A DNA stretch of 16,851 bases. Source: Eubacterium sp. UBA3720 (GTDB lineage Bacteria; Bacillota; Clostridia; Lachnospirales; Lachnospiraceae). The notes under the pieces are model-generated. The model searched no databases, had not been told where the DNA came from, and saw nothing but the letters and a program-made list of their open reading frames with translations. The stretch spans positions 1 through 16,851 of the forward strand of contig DFHP01000190.1 in NCBI GenBank assembly GCA_002371335.1, given 5' to 3'. Below are positions 1-7,585 of the stretch, in pieces. The translations under genes and the position numbers were made by a program. How positions within the stretch are numbered: position 1 is the first letter of the stretch; every line of letters starts with the position of its first letter.

Positions 1-44
1 TAACCGGAATAAGTATGGACTACATACCATTTTGCCTCTGACAT
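1..44 (-). CDS. nusG: NusG, transcription termination/antitermination factor (5' end only)
   Basis: Only the first 14 codons are in the window; the gene continues past the left edge. They read MSEAKWYVVHTYSG, which is the characteristic opening of the NusG NGN domain. NusG binds RNA polymerase and affects pausing, termination and coupling to translation. The ATG is at 42-44, with purine-rich sequence (GGAAAATGG) upstream as a modest ribosome binding site. It follows secE by 53 bases, the usual bacterial order secE-nusG, so the two are probably cotranscribed from the promoter before rpmG. The call rests on a short N-terminus plus the neighbourhood. Confidence 0.88.
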   Translation of the reverse strand, partial: MSEAKWYVVHTYSG

Positions 45-97
45 TAAATCACCATTTTCCTTATAGTTATGTCTGATGTCTCAATTCAATCGAAGAG

Positions 98-313
98 TTA
101 TCCAACAAGAAGCTGAATGATCTGCAGACCCAGACTGTCTACCAGTGTGATCAGAACACATGTGATCGCAGAGATCACTACGACCGCTACTGTCTGCTTC
201 CCAAGCGTTTTCTGGTCCGGCCAGATAATCTTATTGAACTCACTCTTCAGTCCTTTGAACCAGCTTTTGTTCTGTTTCTGTGAATTGTTTTTTGACTTTT
301 TTTTATCTGCCAT
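98..313 (-). CDS. secE: SecE, preprotein translocase subunit
   Basis: This 71-residue protein is the short single-span form of SecE, which clamps SecY in the SecYEG export channel of the cytoplasmic membrane. Residues 1-20 are a Lys/Asn/Gln-rich cytoplasmic tail. The amphipathic signature FNKIIWPDQKTLGKQT spans about 26-41, and one hydrophobic helix spans about 42-69. Length and layout match the Gram-positive family. The ATG at 311-313 follows a GGTGAGGTGA ribosome binding site. The gene starts 16 bases after rpmG and is followed by nusG, the conserved rpmG-secE-nusG arrangement. The tRNA-Trp often found in this locus in Firmicutes is absent here. Confidence 0.95.
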   Translation of the reverse strand: MADKKKSKNNSQKQNKSWFKGLKSEFNKIIWPDQKTLGKQTVAVVVISAITCVLITLVDSLGLQIIQLLVG

Positions 314-329
314 AAAGTCACCTCACCGC

Positions 330-479
330 TTATTTTGTCTCTCTATGCGTTGTGTGCTTTTTGCAGAATCTGCAATACTTGCTGAACTCAAGTCTCTCCG
401 GATGGACTTTTTTGTCTTTTGTAGTATTGTAATTTCTTTGCTTGCATTCTGTACAAGCGAGCGTAATTCTCGTGCGCAC
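330..479 (-). CDS. rpmG: 50S ribosomal protein L33 (zinc-ribbon form)
   Basis: This 49-codon gene starts with GTG (477-479) and ends with TAA at 330-332. The product begins VRTRITLACTECKQRNYNTT and ends KKHTTHRETK, typical L33 of the large ribosomal subunit. Two CxxC pairs, CTEC at residues 9-12 and CRFC at 36-39, form the zinc ribbon of the C+ type of L33; C- forms lack these cysteines and are induced when zinc is scarce. A GGAGG ribosome binding site lies 8 bases before the GTG, and no ATG is available in frame nearby. secE follows after 16 bases. A consensus promoter about 110 bases upstream probably drives rpmG-secE-nusG. Confidence 0.93.
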   Translation of the reverse strand: MRTRITLACTECKQRNYNTTKDKKVHPERLEFSKYCRFCKKHTTHRETK

Positions 480-555
480 GACTTCCACCTCCAGTATCAT
501 TCAATGTTTCTCAGATCTTTTTTTCTCTTTACGTATGCCATTCGTAAAAATTCGC

Positions 556-606
556 AAAAAAAAAGACCTGCTTCCATGTCACTTAAAGAATATAACATGG
601 AGCAGG
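556..606 (-). terminator. Rho-independent terminator between cysE and rpmG
   Basis: On the minus strand CCTGCTCCATGT (595-606) pairs with ACATGGAAGCAGG (567-579). This makes 12 base pairs with one bulged A and a 15-base loop, followed by TC and nine T residues (556-564). It is a strong intrinsic terminator for transcripts arriving from cysE. Its loop also contains the -10 box of the next promoter. Confidence 0.8.
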
Positions 607-617
607 ACTTCTGTCAA
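589..617 (-). promoter_or_regulatory. Sigma-A promoter for rpmG-secE-nusG, nested in the terminator
   Basis: The minus strand reads TTGACA (612-617), a 17-base spacer, then TATATT (589-594). This is a perfect -35 and a one-mismatch -10 at optimal spacing. Transcription should begin near 582-583, leaving a leader of about 104 bases before the rpmG GTG. The spacer overlaps the first arm of the terminator stem and the -10 lies in its loop. Transcripts started here carry only the second arm and so should not be terminated by the hairpin. Confidence 0.8.
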
Positions 618-652
618 GTTTAAATGGCCTGCGCATTCCCGCAGAATCGTTA

Positions 653-737
653 ATCTCAGCGGGAGATTGGAACCGCCCACTGAAACGAGCCTGTCACAAC
701 GCGCCGCTTAAGAAGCGGGTTCTTCTCACACTGAGAT
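653..737 (-). other. Candidate structured RNA element downstream of cysE
   Basis: An 85-base segment begins 9 bases after the cysE stop. On the minus strand an outer stem pairs 724-737 with 653-666: nine pairs, one T/C mismatch, then four more pairs. A second helix GAACC/GGTTC pairs 718-722 with 670-674, and a third CGCTT/AAGCG hairpin (713-717 with 705-709) sits inside, leaving about 30 unpaired bases. One outer pair is G-U on the minus strand but would be A-C on the plus strand, which slightly favours the minus strand. A small hairpin (629-644) and the terminator follow. No match to a known riboswitch class was recognised. It may be a stable 3' UTR, an attenuator or a small RNA. Confidence 0.4.
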
Positions 738-746
738 AAAAAGCTT

Positions 747-1712
747 TCACGAGCGCATGCTGCTGTACTCCAGTTCAGGCGCGCGGGAGCTTACTTTCAT
801 ATTAGAAGAAACAGAGTCGATAATGAATGTATTTCCGGCGATCGTAACGTTGCTTCCAATGACCGTGTCTCCACCGAGAACAGTCGTGTTTGCATAGATC
901 GTCACATTGTCTCCTATCGTAGGATGGCGGCGTTTTCCTTTCAGCTTCTGCCCTTTCCGGGTAGAAAGAGCTCCAAGTGTCACGCCCTGATATATCTTTA
1001 CATTTTTTCCGATCACTGTCGTTTCACCGACTACTATTCCAGTACCGTGATCAATGAAGAAATACTCTCCTATCGTGGCGCCGGGATGAATATCGATTCC
1101 CGTTCTGCTGTGCGCATATTCTGTCCAGATACGAGGGATCAGAGGCACCTTCAGTTCCCAGAGCTCATGAGCCAGCCGGTATGTGGAGACTGCCAGCATC
1201 CCCGGATAGCAGAGAATGATCTCGTCCGTATTGTAAGCTGCGGGATCGCCGTCATAAAAAGCCTGCACATCCGTAGCCAGGACTTCCCTGATCTGTGGTA
1301 TCCTTGCCAGAAACTGATCCACGATATCACCTGCCCTTGCCGAGATCATAGACTTTGAACAGTCCTCGCAGAGCTCTGAGTTTCCAAGTACTGTCGCCAC
1401 CTGTTTTTTCAGATGGTACTGAATGTATTCCATCTTTTCACCGATTATATATTTCAGGTATTCAGTACGTATTCTTTCCTGCTCATAGAACCCCGGAAAC
1501 AGGACCTCTCTGAGTTTTCCCAGGACATCGATAAGGATCTCCTTGTTCATGAGTTTATCCTGATCCAGCCGGGCGCATCCGGGATGCTGCATATAGCTTT
1601 CCGCAATCGCGTCGATAAGCCCCTCCGTCTTTCTGGTATTCTCGGCTATATCTATTCTGTTTTCCAACCTTTTTGCAACTTCCCGCTGCAATTCTGTCTT
1701 TTCTTTGCCCAT
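747..1712 (-). CDS. cysE: Serine O-acetyltransferase
   Basis: This 321-residue enzyme transfers acetyl from acetyl-CoA to L-serine, giving O-acetylserine, the acceptor for sulfide in cysteine synthesis. Residues 1-190 are a helical N-terminal region that includes the ARIPQIREVLATDVQAFYDGDPAA segment in two parts (136-146 and 147-159). From about 205 a left-handed beta-helix of hexapeptide repeats begins: DIHPGA (207-212), IDHGTG (220-225), GETTVIG, YQGVTLGA (241-248). An Arg/Lys-rich loop at 252-262 interrupts the repeats. The Asp/His residues of DIHPGA and DHGTG fit the catalytic positions. It is longer than the short Bacillus CysE and resembles the SrpH/EpsC-like branch. The C-terminus is SSMRS and lacks the terminal isoleucine used to dock into cysteine synthase. 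A GAAAGG site precedes the ATG. Confidence 0.88.
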   Translation of the reverse strand: MGKEKTELQREVAKRLENRIDIAENTRKTEGLIDAIAESYMQHPGCARLDQDKLMNKEILIDVLGKLREVLFPGFYEQERIRTEYLKYIIGEKMEYIQYHLKKQVATVLGNSELCEDCSKSMISARAGDIVDQFLARIPQIREVLATDVQAFYDGDPAAYNTDEIILCYPGMLAVSTYRLAHELWELKVPLIPRIWTEYAHSRTGIDIHPGATIGEYFFIDHGTGIVVGETTVIGKNVKIYQGVTLGALSTRKGQKLKGKRRHPTIGDNVTIYANTTVLGGDTVIGSNVTIAGNTFIIDSVSSNMKVSSRAPELEYSSMRS

Positions 1713-1825
1713 GCCGACCTTTCATTTTCTAATTACTCAGGCATTTGCGAAACTCCTGATCCCCTTTGAAACGGAAACAACACAGGAATGATTTTGTCCC
1801 GCGGCCGGTAATTTGAATTTTGAAG

Positions 1826-2680
1826 TTATTGAATCTCTTTTTCTTTTTCAGCGGCTGCGTCCGCATCTTCCGTCTGCGGATCTGCGTTTTCCATGCTTTC
1901 ATCCGCATCCGCTGCCCGGTGCGTTTTGTTATACTTAAGCCTCCGGGCAAATACTGCCGCGCCGCCTGCAAATGTAAAAATTGCAATAAACTGCGATGTG
2001 GAAAGCGGCCCTACGGTTCCCCGGATCAGGTCTCCCCTTAAAAATTCGATGCAGAACCTTCCCAGACTGTAAAAGATCAGATAAAGACCTGTGACCTCAC
2101 CGTCGCTGTTTTTCCTGTGCTGATGATAAAGTACAAGGAAAAAGAACAGCAGAAAGTCAAAAATACTTGAAGCGATCTGCGTAGGTACAAGGGGGATACC
2201 GTTCGGCGCGAAGGCCGAATCTATGAATGTGACGGAAAAGGCGCCGTGTGCCCTCACTCCGTAGCAGCAGCCTGCGAAGAAACATCCGATCCGGCCAAAG
2301 CCCTGCGCAAGAGCCATACAGGTAAGCCCCATGTCAAAATATTTCCAGTGGGGCCATTTTTTCTTTCTGCAGTACAGACCGCCTCCGAGCATTCCTCCGA
2401 GAATGCCTCCGTATACGACCCATCCGCCGCTGAGGGACGAAATGATCACCGAAGAATCTTCTATCAGTTCCGGCAGTATCGTAATAAAGTACAATATTTT
2501 TGAACCGATGTATCCCGATACAACGCACACTATTACAAAATAAATAATACCGTCCGTATCCAGCCCGTCTTTTTTCGCTCTGTGTTCCGCATATAAATAT
2601 GCGGCTATGATACCTATCGCGGACATCAGTCCGTACATATGAAATGTCAAAGGCCCGATTGTCAAAAAATCATTATGCAT
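1826..2680 (-). CDS. lgt: Prolipoprotein diacylglyceryl transferase
   Basis: Lgt moves diacylglycerol from phosphatidylglycerol to the lipobox cysteine of prolipoproteins, the first step of lipoprotein maturation in the membrane. About seven hydrophobic segments are visible. Numbering from the GTG at 2687-2689, family motifs are GGWVVYGGILGG (88-99), GFGRIGCFFAGCCYG (130-144, with the essential Arg at 133) and GRFCIEFLRGD (210-220, with the second conserved Arg at 218). Residues 255-287 form an Asp/Glu/Ala-rich tail beyond the usual end. I placed the start at the ATG 2678-2680 because GGGTG lies 6 bases upstream; the in-frame GTG three codons earlier has only a poor site. The foldase lipoprotein encoded upstream is a natural substrate. 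Confidence 0.93.
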   Translation of the reverse strand: MHNDFLTIGPLTFHMYGLMSAIGIIAAYLYAEHRAKKDGLDTDGIIYFVIVCVVSGYIGSKILYFITILPELIEDSSVIISSLSGGWVVYGGILGGMLGGGLYCRKKKWPHWKYFDMGLTCMALAQGFGRIGCFFAGCCYGVRAHGAFSVTFIDSAFAPNGIPLVPTQIASSIFDFLLFFFLVLYHQHRKNSDGEVTGLYLIFYSLGRFCIEFLRGDLIRGTVGPLSTSQFIAIFTFAGGAAVFARRLKYNKTHRAADADESMENADPQTEDADAAAEKEKEIQ

Positions 2681-2712
2681 ATTATTCACCCGTTATTTCA
2701 TTTCTGTATATA

Positions 2713-2818
2713 ACAATGTCCCCGCGGTCTGCGAGGACTTTGTTTATTCATTTCAAAGGAAATTATCTTTAATCGCGATCTCTGATCGCGTGCGGGTTGC
2801 GCGACGCACTTGTGCGTC
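2713..2818 (+). repeat. Hairpin-rich mosaic intergenic repeat before lgt
   Basis: The gap before lgt holds several palindromes: CAATGTCC/GGACTTTG (2713-2720 with 2735-2742, one mismatch), CGCGATC-TCT-GATCGCG (2774-2790) and GACGCAC-TT-GTGCGTC (2803-2818). Two blocks, GAGGACTTTG (2733-2742) and AGGAAATTATC (2757-2767), recur exactly in the gap before pth (8254-8263 and 8298-8308) in the same order and orientation. I see no convincing coding sequence. It looks like a family of small modular intergenic repeats. Confidence 0.5.
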
Positions 2819-2869
2819 TTCCTCTGCGCAGCTCTGTGATCCGCCGGAGGCTCAATTCAGATGGGGGAT

Positions 2870-2889
2870 TCAAAAACGCCCCTGGCGTT
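2870..2889 (-). terminator. Probable terminator after the foldase gene
   Basis: On the minus strand AACGCC, loop AGG, GGCGTT (2875-2889) is a 6-bp hairpin whose 3' side runs into a five-T stretch. It lies about 50 bases beyond the foldase stop codon. A separate 8-bp hairpin GCCGCACA/TGTGCGGC (2898-2933) comes first and may assist or protect the 3' end. The stem is short, so efficiency is uncertain. Confidence 0.5.
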
Positions 2890-2939
2890 CTTGCCTCGCC
2901 GCACAATTGTATGGAGCAAAGCTGCTGTGCGGCATCACG

Positions 2940-4130
2940 TCAATTCTTCTGTGACGATGATGATACTACTGCGCTTGCGCCCTCAACGGCTTCCGATGCG
3001 GAAGAGGAATCTTCGGAAGGCATCTCGCCCTGGGAAGCAACGTAGGAATTCTTGTCCGTGACGGTAATCTTATCGATCCAGTAATCAGAAACCTCTACCT
3101 TTGCCTCTTTTCTGATTTTTTCCATCTTTTCTTTGTAGTTCTCATCCTCCCGCTCACTGACGATGGATTCTTTCTTATACTGAGTCCTCTCAGGATCCAC
3201 CGCCGCGTCCAGACGAACGACGAACAGCGCTCCGTCAGATTCTATGACTTTGTCATATACTTCTCCGTCCTTCAGGGTCTGAACGGCTTTATGCACTTCT
3301 TCGTTCATACCTGTGTCATCTTCATCGTAGCCGTATGCGTAGGTACCTGTAGAAAGATTTTCCTCGTCGATTGCTTTCTGAAGTTCTGACATATCAGCTT
3401 TCGCCGGATCATCCGAGGCGTTAATATCATCGATAAGCTGCTCCAGTTCAGATCTGAGTTTCCCGATCTCCTCTTCTGACAGATCCGTCTCATTGCCTTC
3501 GTCATCGGTCGTTGTTGTCCATGCTCTGGTGTAGGTGAGCTTTCTCTGCTTCGCTTCCTCGTCTGACACCTCTCTGTCAGTGTCAGCGACCATTGCGTCC
3601 CTTACAAATTTCTGGTAGGTCTCCAGCTCCAGCAGTTCCTTTACATCATCCTGCGTGATGCCGATCTGTTCAAACAGCTTTTCATTATACTGAGCTTCAT
3701 ATTTTGCCGCGATCTCAAGCTCTTCCTGATATGCATCCGGAATAGTTACGTCATACTCTTTTGCGTTCTGACGGAGGAGCACCATTTCCGCAATATTATT
3801 GATCGTATCTCTCTTCAGGCCGTCGCCGTAAGTCTCTGCAGAGAGACCGGTATAGTCAACGGCGTCCTCATCCTCCTCTTCCGCATATTCGCGGTCCCAG
3901 AGGCCTGCAGTTGACGCCAGTCCGTAGCTTTCCAGCATTTCTATCGTATGCGCCTGATTATACCTCAGAAGCATGCTTGCCACGCCTACATTGACTTCCT
4001 CTCCGTTTACCGTTACGGCAGTTTTTGTACCATCTATTTTTTCAGATGCGTTTCCGCATCCGCCGAGCACGGAAGCCATCATGGATAACGCCAGGGCTCC
4101 TGTGACCATGGTTGTTTTCAGTTTATTCAT
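2940..4130 (-). CDS. PrsA/SurA-like lipoprotein foldase (peptidyl-prolyl isomerase family)
   Basis: This 396-residue protein has a lipoprotein signal peptide: MNKLKTT, a hydrophobic stretch to residue 21, and the lipobox LGGC with Cys25 as the lipidation site. It should be anchored outside the membrane. The segment AVTVNGEEVNVG (about 38-49) is the usual start of a SurA/PrsA N-terminal chaperone domain. A helical acidic middle follows, then a region ending GALFVVRLD (about 300-308) like the end of a parvulin domain. The central parvulin core is poorly conserved, so isomerase activity is unproven. The tail from about 365 is Ser/Glu-rich. Start: AGGAGG lies 9 bases before the ATG. It follows mfd by 98 bases, and pth-mfd-foldase is a common clostridial order. 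It likely helps fold exported proteins. Confidence 0.75.
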   Translation of the reverse strand: MNKLKTTMVTGALALSMMASVLGGCGNASEKIDGTKTAVTVNGEEVNVGVASMLLRYNQAHTIEMLESYGLASTAGLWDREYAEEEDEDAVDYTGLSAETYGDGLKRDTINNIAEMVLLRQNAKEYDVTIPDAYQEELEIAAKYEAQYNEKLFEQIGITQDDVKELLELETYQKFVRDAMVADTDREVSDEEAKQRKLTYTRAWTTTTDDEGNETDLSEEEIGKLRSELEQLIDDINASDDPAKADMSELQKAIDEENLSTGTYAYGYDEDDTGMNEEVHKAVQTLKDGEVYDKVIESDGALFVVRLDAAVDPERTQYKKESIVSEREDENYKEKMEKIRKEAKVEVSDYWIDKITVTDKNSYVASQGEMPSEDSSSASEAVEGASAVVSSSSQKN

Positions 4131-4228
4131 CTACCATTCCTCCTGAAGGATCTTATATTTCAAACTTTTTCAATTATAGTATTTTTTAAGCCCATTAGCA
4201 ATATTTTTCCTTAATGGCCGCTTCTTTT

Positions 4229-7200
4229 TTATGATTCCAGCACGATCGTCTTTAAATTCTCTGTAAAATCTTCGATCGTATCGAGAACAGCCTGCGGCGT
4301 CATGGCCTTTACATTTTTTATATAAGAAAAATAGGGATTTCCGGATACTCTGAATTTCATTTTTCCGCTGTACCGTTCTGTCACTTCGGGGATCCTGGCC
4401 GCATCCAGCGCCGCCTTTTCATAAAGGACAAAACGTATCTCCCGGGAGTTTTCTTTTATCTCCTGAATATACGCCTCATGCGCCTTGGATCGGAGCAGCG
4501 ATATCCGCAAAAGATTCTGTACGACCTTCGGAGGCTCTCCGTAACGATCGATCAGTTCATCCAGCATGTTATCAGCCTCTTCCTGTGTTTCTATTGCAGC
4601 CACACGTTTATATATATCCAGCTTCTGCCCTTCTTCCTCTATGTATTCCTTCGGGATAAATGCATCCGCCATCAGGTCTACTCCTGTCTCAAACTCTTCC
4701 TTTGGTTTTTCACCCTTCGCCTCGCTGATAGCCTGAGAAAGCATCTTTGTGTAAAGATCATAGCCGACCGCCTCCATGTGGCCTGACTGCTCCGCGCCCA
4801 GAAGGTTTCCGGCGCCGCGTATCTCCAGATCCCGCATGGCTATCCTTACGCCGCTGCCGAGTTCGGTAAATTCCCGTATGGCGTGAAGTCGTTTTTCAGC
4901 CACTTCCTTTAGCATTTTGTCCCGCTTGTACATCATAAATGCGTATGCCGTGCGATTCGAGCGGCCTACGCGGCCGCGCAGCTGATAAAGCTGTGATAAT
5001 CCCAGCCTGTCCGCTTCGTGTATGATGATGGTATTTACATTCGGAATATCCATGCCGGTCTCGATGATCGTCGTAGAGACAAGTACATCAATCTCCCCGC
5101 TTACGAACTCATACATGATCTTTTCCAGCTGCCGCTCTGACATCTGTCCGTGGGCAAATGCAACGTTTGCTTCCGGGACCTGACGGGCAATCCTTCCCGC
5201 CATATCCGCTATATCGTTTACGCGGTTATAAACATAATAGACCTGGCCTCCCCGGCTGAGCTCGCGGTTGATCGCCTCCCGGACCATCTCCATGTCAAAT
5301 TCACAAACATATGTCTGTATCGGCATTCTGTCCAGAGGCGGCTCTTCCAGCATGCTCAGATCCCTGATCCCGATAAGACTCATATGCAGCGTTCTGGGTA
5401 TCGGAGTCGCGGTCAGGGACAGCACATCCACCGTTTCCTTAAGCTGTTTTATCTTTTCCTTATGAGTCACGCCGAAACGCTGCTCCTCATCTATCACCAG
5501 AAGTCCGAGATCCTTGAACCGGACATCCTTTGACAGTAACCGGTGCGTTCCTATCACGATATCCACAAGTCCCTTTTTCAGATCCTCAATCGTTTTTTTC
5601 TGCTGCGCCGGCGTGCGGAATCTGCACAATAAATCTACTCTGACCGGGAAATCCTTCATCCTCTGCACGAACGTATTATAATGCTGCTGGGCGAGAATGG
5701 TCGTAGGGGCCAGAAGCACGACCTGCTTGTTTTCCTGTACCGCCTTAAAGGCGGCACGTATGGCCACCTCTGTCTTTCCGAACCCCACATCTCCGCATAT
5801 GAGACGGTCCATGATTTTTTTGCTTTCCATGTCCCGCTTCGTCTCTTCAATGGCTTTGATCTGGTCCTCGGTTTCCTCATACGGGAACATCTCCTCAAAC
5901 TCTTTCTGCCATACGGTATCAGGGCCGTATTCAAAGCCTTCGCTGCTGCTTCTGGCAGAATACAGCTCCACCAGTTCCTTTGCGATGTTCCGGACGGCGC
6001 CGCGGACGCGGGTCTTCGTCTTGATCCATTCTTTTCCTCCGAGACGGTCAAGTTTCGGCTTTTTGCCTTCGGCGCCGCTGTATTTCTGAAGCATGTCGAG
6101 CTGCGTAGCCGGCAGGTAAAGGCTGCCGCTTTCAGCATAATCAACTTTGATATAATCCTTTATTATATTGTCGATCTCTACCTTTTCTATTCCTCTGTAT
6201 ATGCCAAGACCGTGATCCTCATGTATCACATAATCGCCTGCATGCAGTTCCGAAAAGTCCCTGAGACGTTCTCCCTCTGATTTTCTGGTCTTTTTCTTCG
6301 GGCGGTAGCTCTGACCGAAAACATCGCTTTCCGTGATCAGCACAAACTTCTGCATCGGATACGCAAATCCTCTCGAGCTGCGTCCGTATGTCACGAGCAC
6401 CTCTCCCTCCTGCAGTTCTCTCTCGGGATCCTCGCTGTAAAAAGCGTTTATTTTTTCCTGAAAAAGCTCGCCTGCCAGTCTCTTTGCTCTGGTTCTCGAG
6501 GTTGACAGAAAAACCACCCTGAAGCCGTTCTTTTTCCACTTCTGCATGTCTTTTACCAGAAGCGGGAACTGATTATTGTAAGGGTTGACAGCCTGAACCT
6601 GAACTGAATACTGACCATTTATATGAAATCCGTCTTTATGCATCTGCATGAGACAAAGGGCAACCGTGTTCCTCATATTCAGAAGATACTGAAGCTGTTC
6701 CGGACTGATCATCCGCTCCGCCTGTTCAGGCGTGGCTTTTCCCTGTTCCAGCCGGTGCGTAAAAGCCATGCGGAATTCGTCATAAAGTACCTTTGCATTT
6801 TCCATGAGCCTCGCAGGCTCATCCAGAAATACGATCGAACGCCCGCCCAGATATTCCAGAAATGTATCTGTCGCTTTTTTATAAAAATCCGGCTCATCGA
6901 TTCCTATATCCTCTGTCGCAGGATATATCACGATCTTCTCCGTCCCCGTGACCGACCGCTGGCTTTCGGAATCGAACATACGGATATCATCTATCTCGTC
7001 TCCCCAAAGCTCTATTCTCCAGGGATTTTCTTCTGTCATAGAATAAACGTCCAGGATTCCTCCCCTGACCGCGAACTGACCTGGCTCTTCTACCGTACCA
7101 CACCTTTCATATCCGATCCTTACGAGCTTCCTGCTCATTTCGGTCAGATCAAGTTCATCTCCGACAGACAGAGTGATCATATCTTTTTTCAGCACGCGAA

Positions 7201-7585
7201 AAGGCAGAAGATAGTCCATGCATCCCCCTATCGAGGTGATGACAGTCACTTTCTTCCGCTCTGTCAGTGCCTTTATTACCTGCATTCTTTGTCTTGTGAG
7301 AAGACTGCCGGAAATCTCCGCCTGATAAAAGATCATGTCCCTTGCGGGATAGTGCATTACCTGAGGATCATACAGACGATAATCCTCCAGAAGTCCTTTC
7401 GCCTTCAGTTCATTTTCCGCTATGATCAAAGTCACCGGAAAATCCTCTGCAAGGCCCGATGCAATATGTGCCTTCTGAGCATCCAGCGTACCGGAGATCA
7501 CCGTTACGCCGCGGTTCTTCAGAAGCCGGCGTTTGATCTCCTTATAATCGGCGATCGCTTCCAGCGGCTGCATTAAAGCTCTCAT
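4229..7585 (-). CDS. mfd: Mfd, transcription-repair coupling factor
   Basis: Mfd is a DNA translocase that pushes RNA polymerase stalled at lesions off DNA and recruits UvrA/UvrB for nucleotide excision repair. At 1118 residues it has full family length. Residues 1-330 are the UvrB-like part (FAVRGGILDVY at 171-181). The RNA polymerase-interacting domain shows DYVIHEDHGLGIYRG (451-465). The helicase core has Walker A GDVGFGKT (598-605), DEEQRFG (699-705) and TATPIPRTL (725-733), followed by QLRGRVGRSNR and the RGAGNLLGAEQSGH translocation motif. The C-terminal UvrA-binding domain closes the protein. The ATG at 7585 overlaps the pth stop as ATGA, with GGAG 8 bases upstream, so the two genes are translationally coupled. 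Confidence 0.97.
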   Translation of the reverse strand: MRALMQPLEAIADYKEIKRRLLKNRGVTVISGTLDAQKAHIASGLAEDFPVTLIIAENELKAKGLLEDYRLYDPQVMHYPARDMIFYQAEISGSLLTRQRMQVIKALTERKKVTVITSIGGCMDYLLPFRVLKKDMITLSVGDELDLTEMSRKLVRIGYERCGTVEEPGQFAVRGGILDVYSMTEENPWRIELWGDEIDDIRMFDSESQRSVTGTEKIVIYPATEDIGIDEPDFYKKATDTFLEYLGGRSIVFLDEPARLMENAKVLYDEFRMAFTHRLEQGKATPEQAERMISPEQLQYLLNMRNTVALCLMQMHKDGFHINGQYSVQVQAVNPYNNQFPLLVKDMQKWKKNGFRVVFLSTSRTRAKRLAGELFQEKINAFYSEDPERELQEGEVLVTYGRSSRGFAYPMQKFVLITESDVFGQSYRPKKKTRKSEGERLRDFSELHAGDYVIHEDHGLGIYRGIEKVEIDNIIKDYIKVDYAESGSLYLPATQLDMLQKYSGAEGKKPKLDRLGGKEWIKTKTRVRGAVRNIAKELVELYSARSSSEGFEYGPDTVWQKEFEEMFPYEETEDQIKAIEETKRDMESKKIMDRLICGDVGFGKTEVAIRAAFKAVQENKQVVLLAPTTILAQQHYNTFVQRMKDFPVRVDLLCRFRTPAQQKKTIEDLKKGLVDIVIGTHRLLSKDVRFKDLGLLVIDEEQRFGVTHKEKIKQLKETVDVLSLTATPIPRTLHMSLIGIRDLSMLEEPPLDRMPIQTYVCEFDMEMVREAINRELSRGGQVYYVYNRVNDIADMAGRIARQVPEANVAFAHGQMSERQLEKIMYEFVSGEIDVLVSTTIIETGMDIPNVNTIIIHEADRLGLSQLYQLRGRVGRSNRTAYAFMMYKRDKMLKEVAEKRLHAIREFTELGSGVRIAMRDLEIRGAGNLLGAEQSGHMEAVGYDLYTKMLSQAISEAKGEKPKEEFETGVDLMADAFIPKEYIEEEGQKLDIYKRVAAIETQEEADNMLDELIDRYGEPPKVVQNLLRISLLRSKAHEAYIQEIKENSREIRFVLYEKAALDAARIPEVTERYSGKMKFRVSGNPYFSYIKNVKAMTPQAVLDTIEDFTENLKTIVLES

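Noticed and set aside
653..737. 6S RNA, TPP or cobalamin riboswitch
   Set aside because: Short fragments look similar (CTGAGA, CCACTG), but length, junctions and core motifs do not fit, and the closing helix is too near cysE for a 6S RNA of normal size.
1729..1986. Minus-strand 85-codon frame overlapping the end of lgt
   Set aside because: It is out of frame with lgt, highly basic, with no ribosome binding site; it arises from the acidic low-complexity tail of lgt.
2797..3045. Plus-strand 82-codon open frame
   Set aside because: It runs through hairpins and the 3' end of the foldase gene, has no ribosome binding site, and its product (Cys/Arg-rich) resembles nothing recognised.
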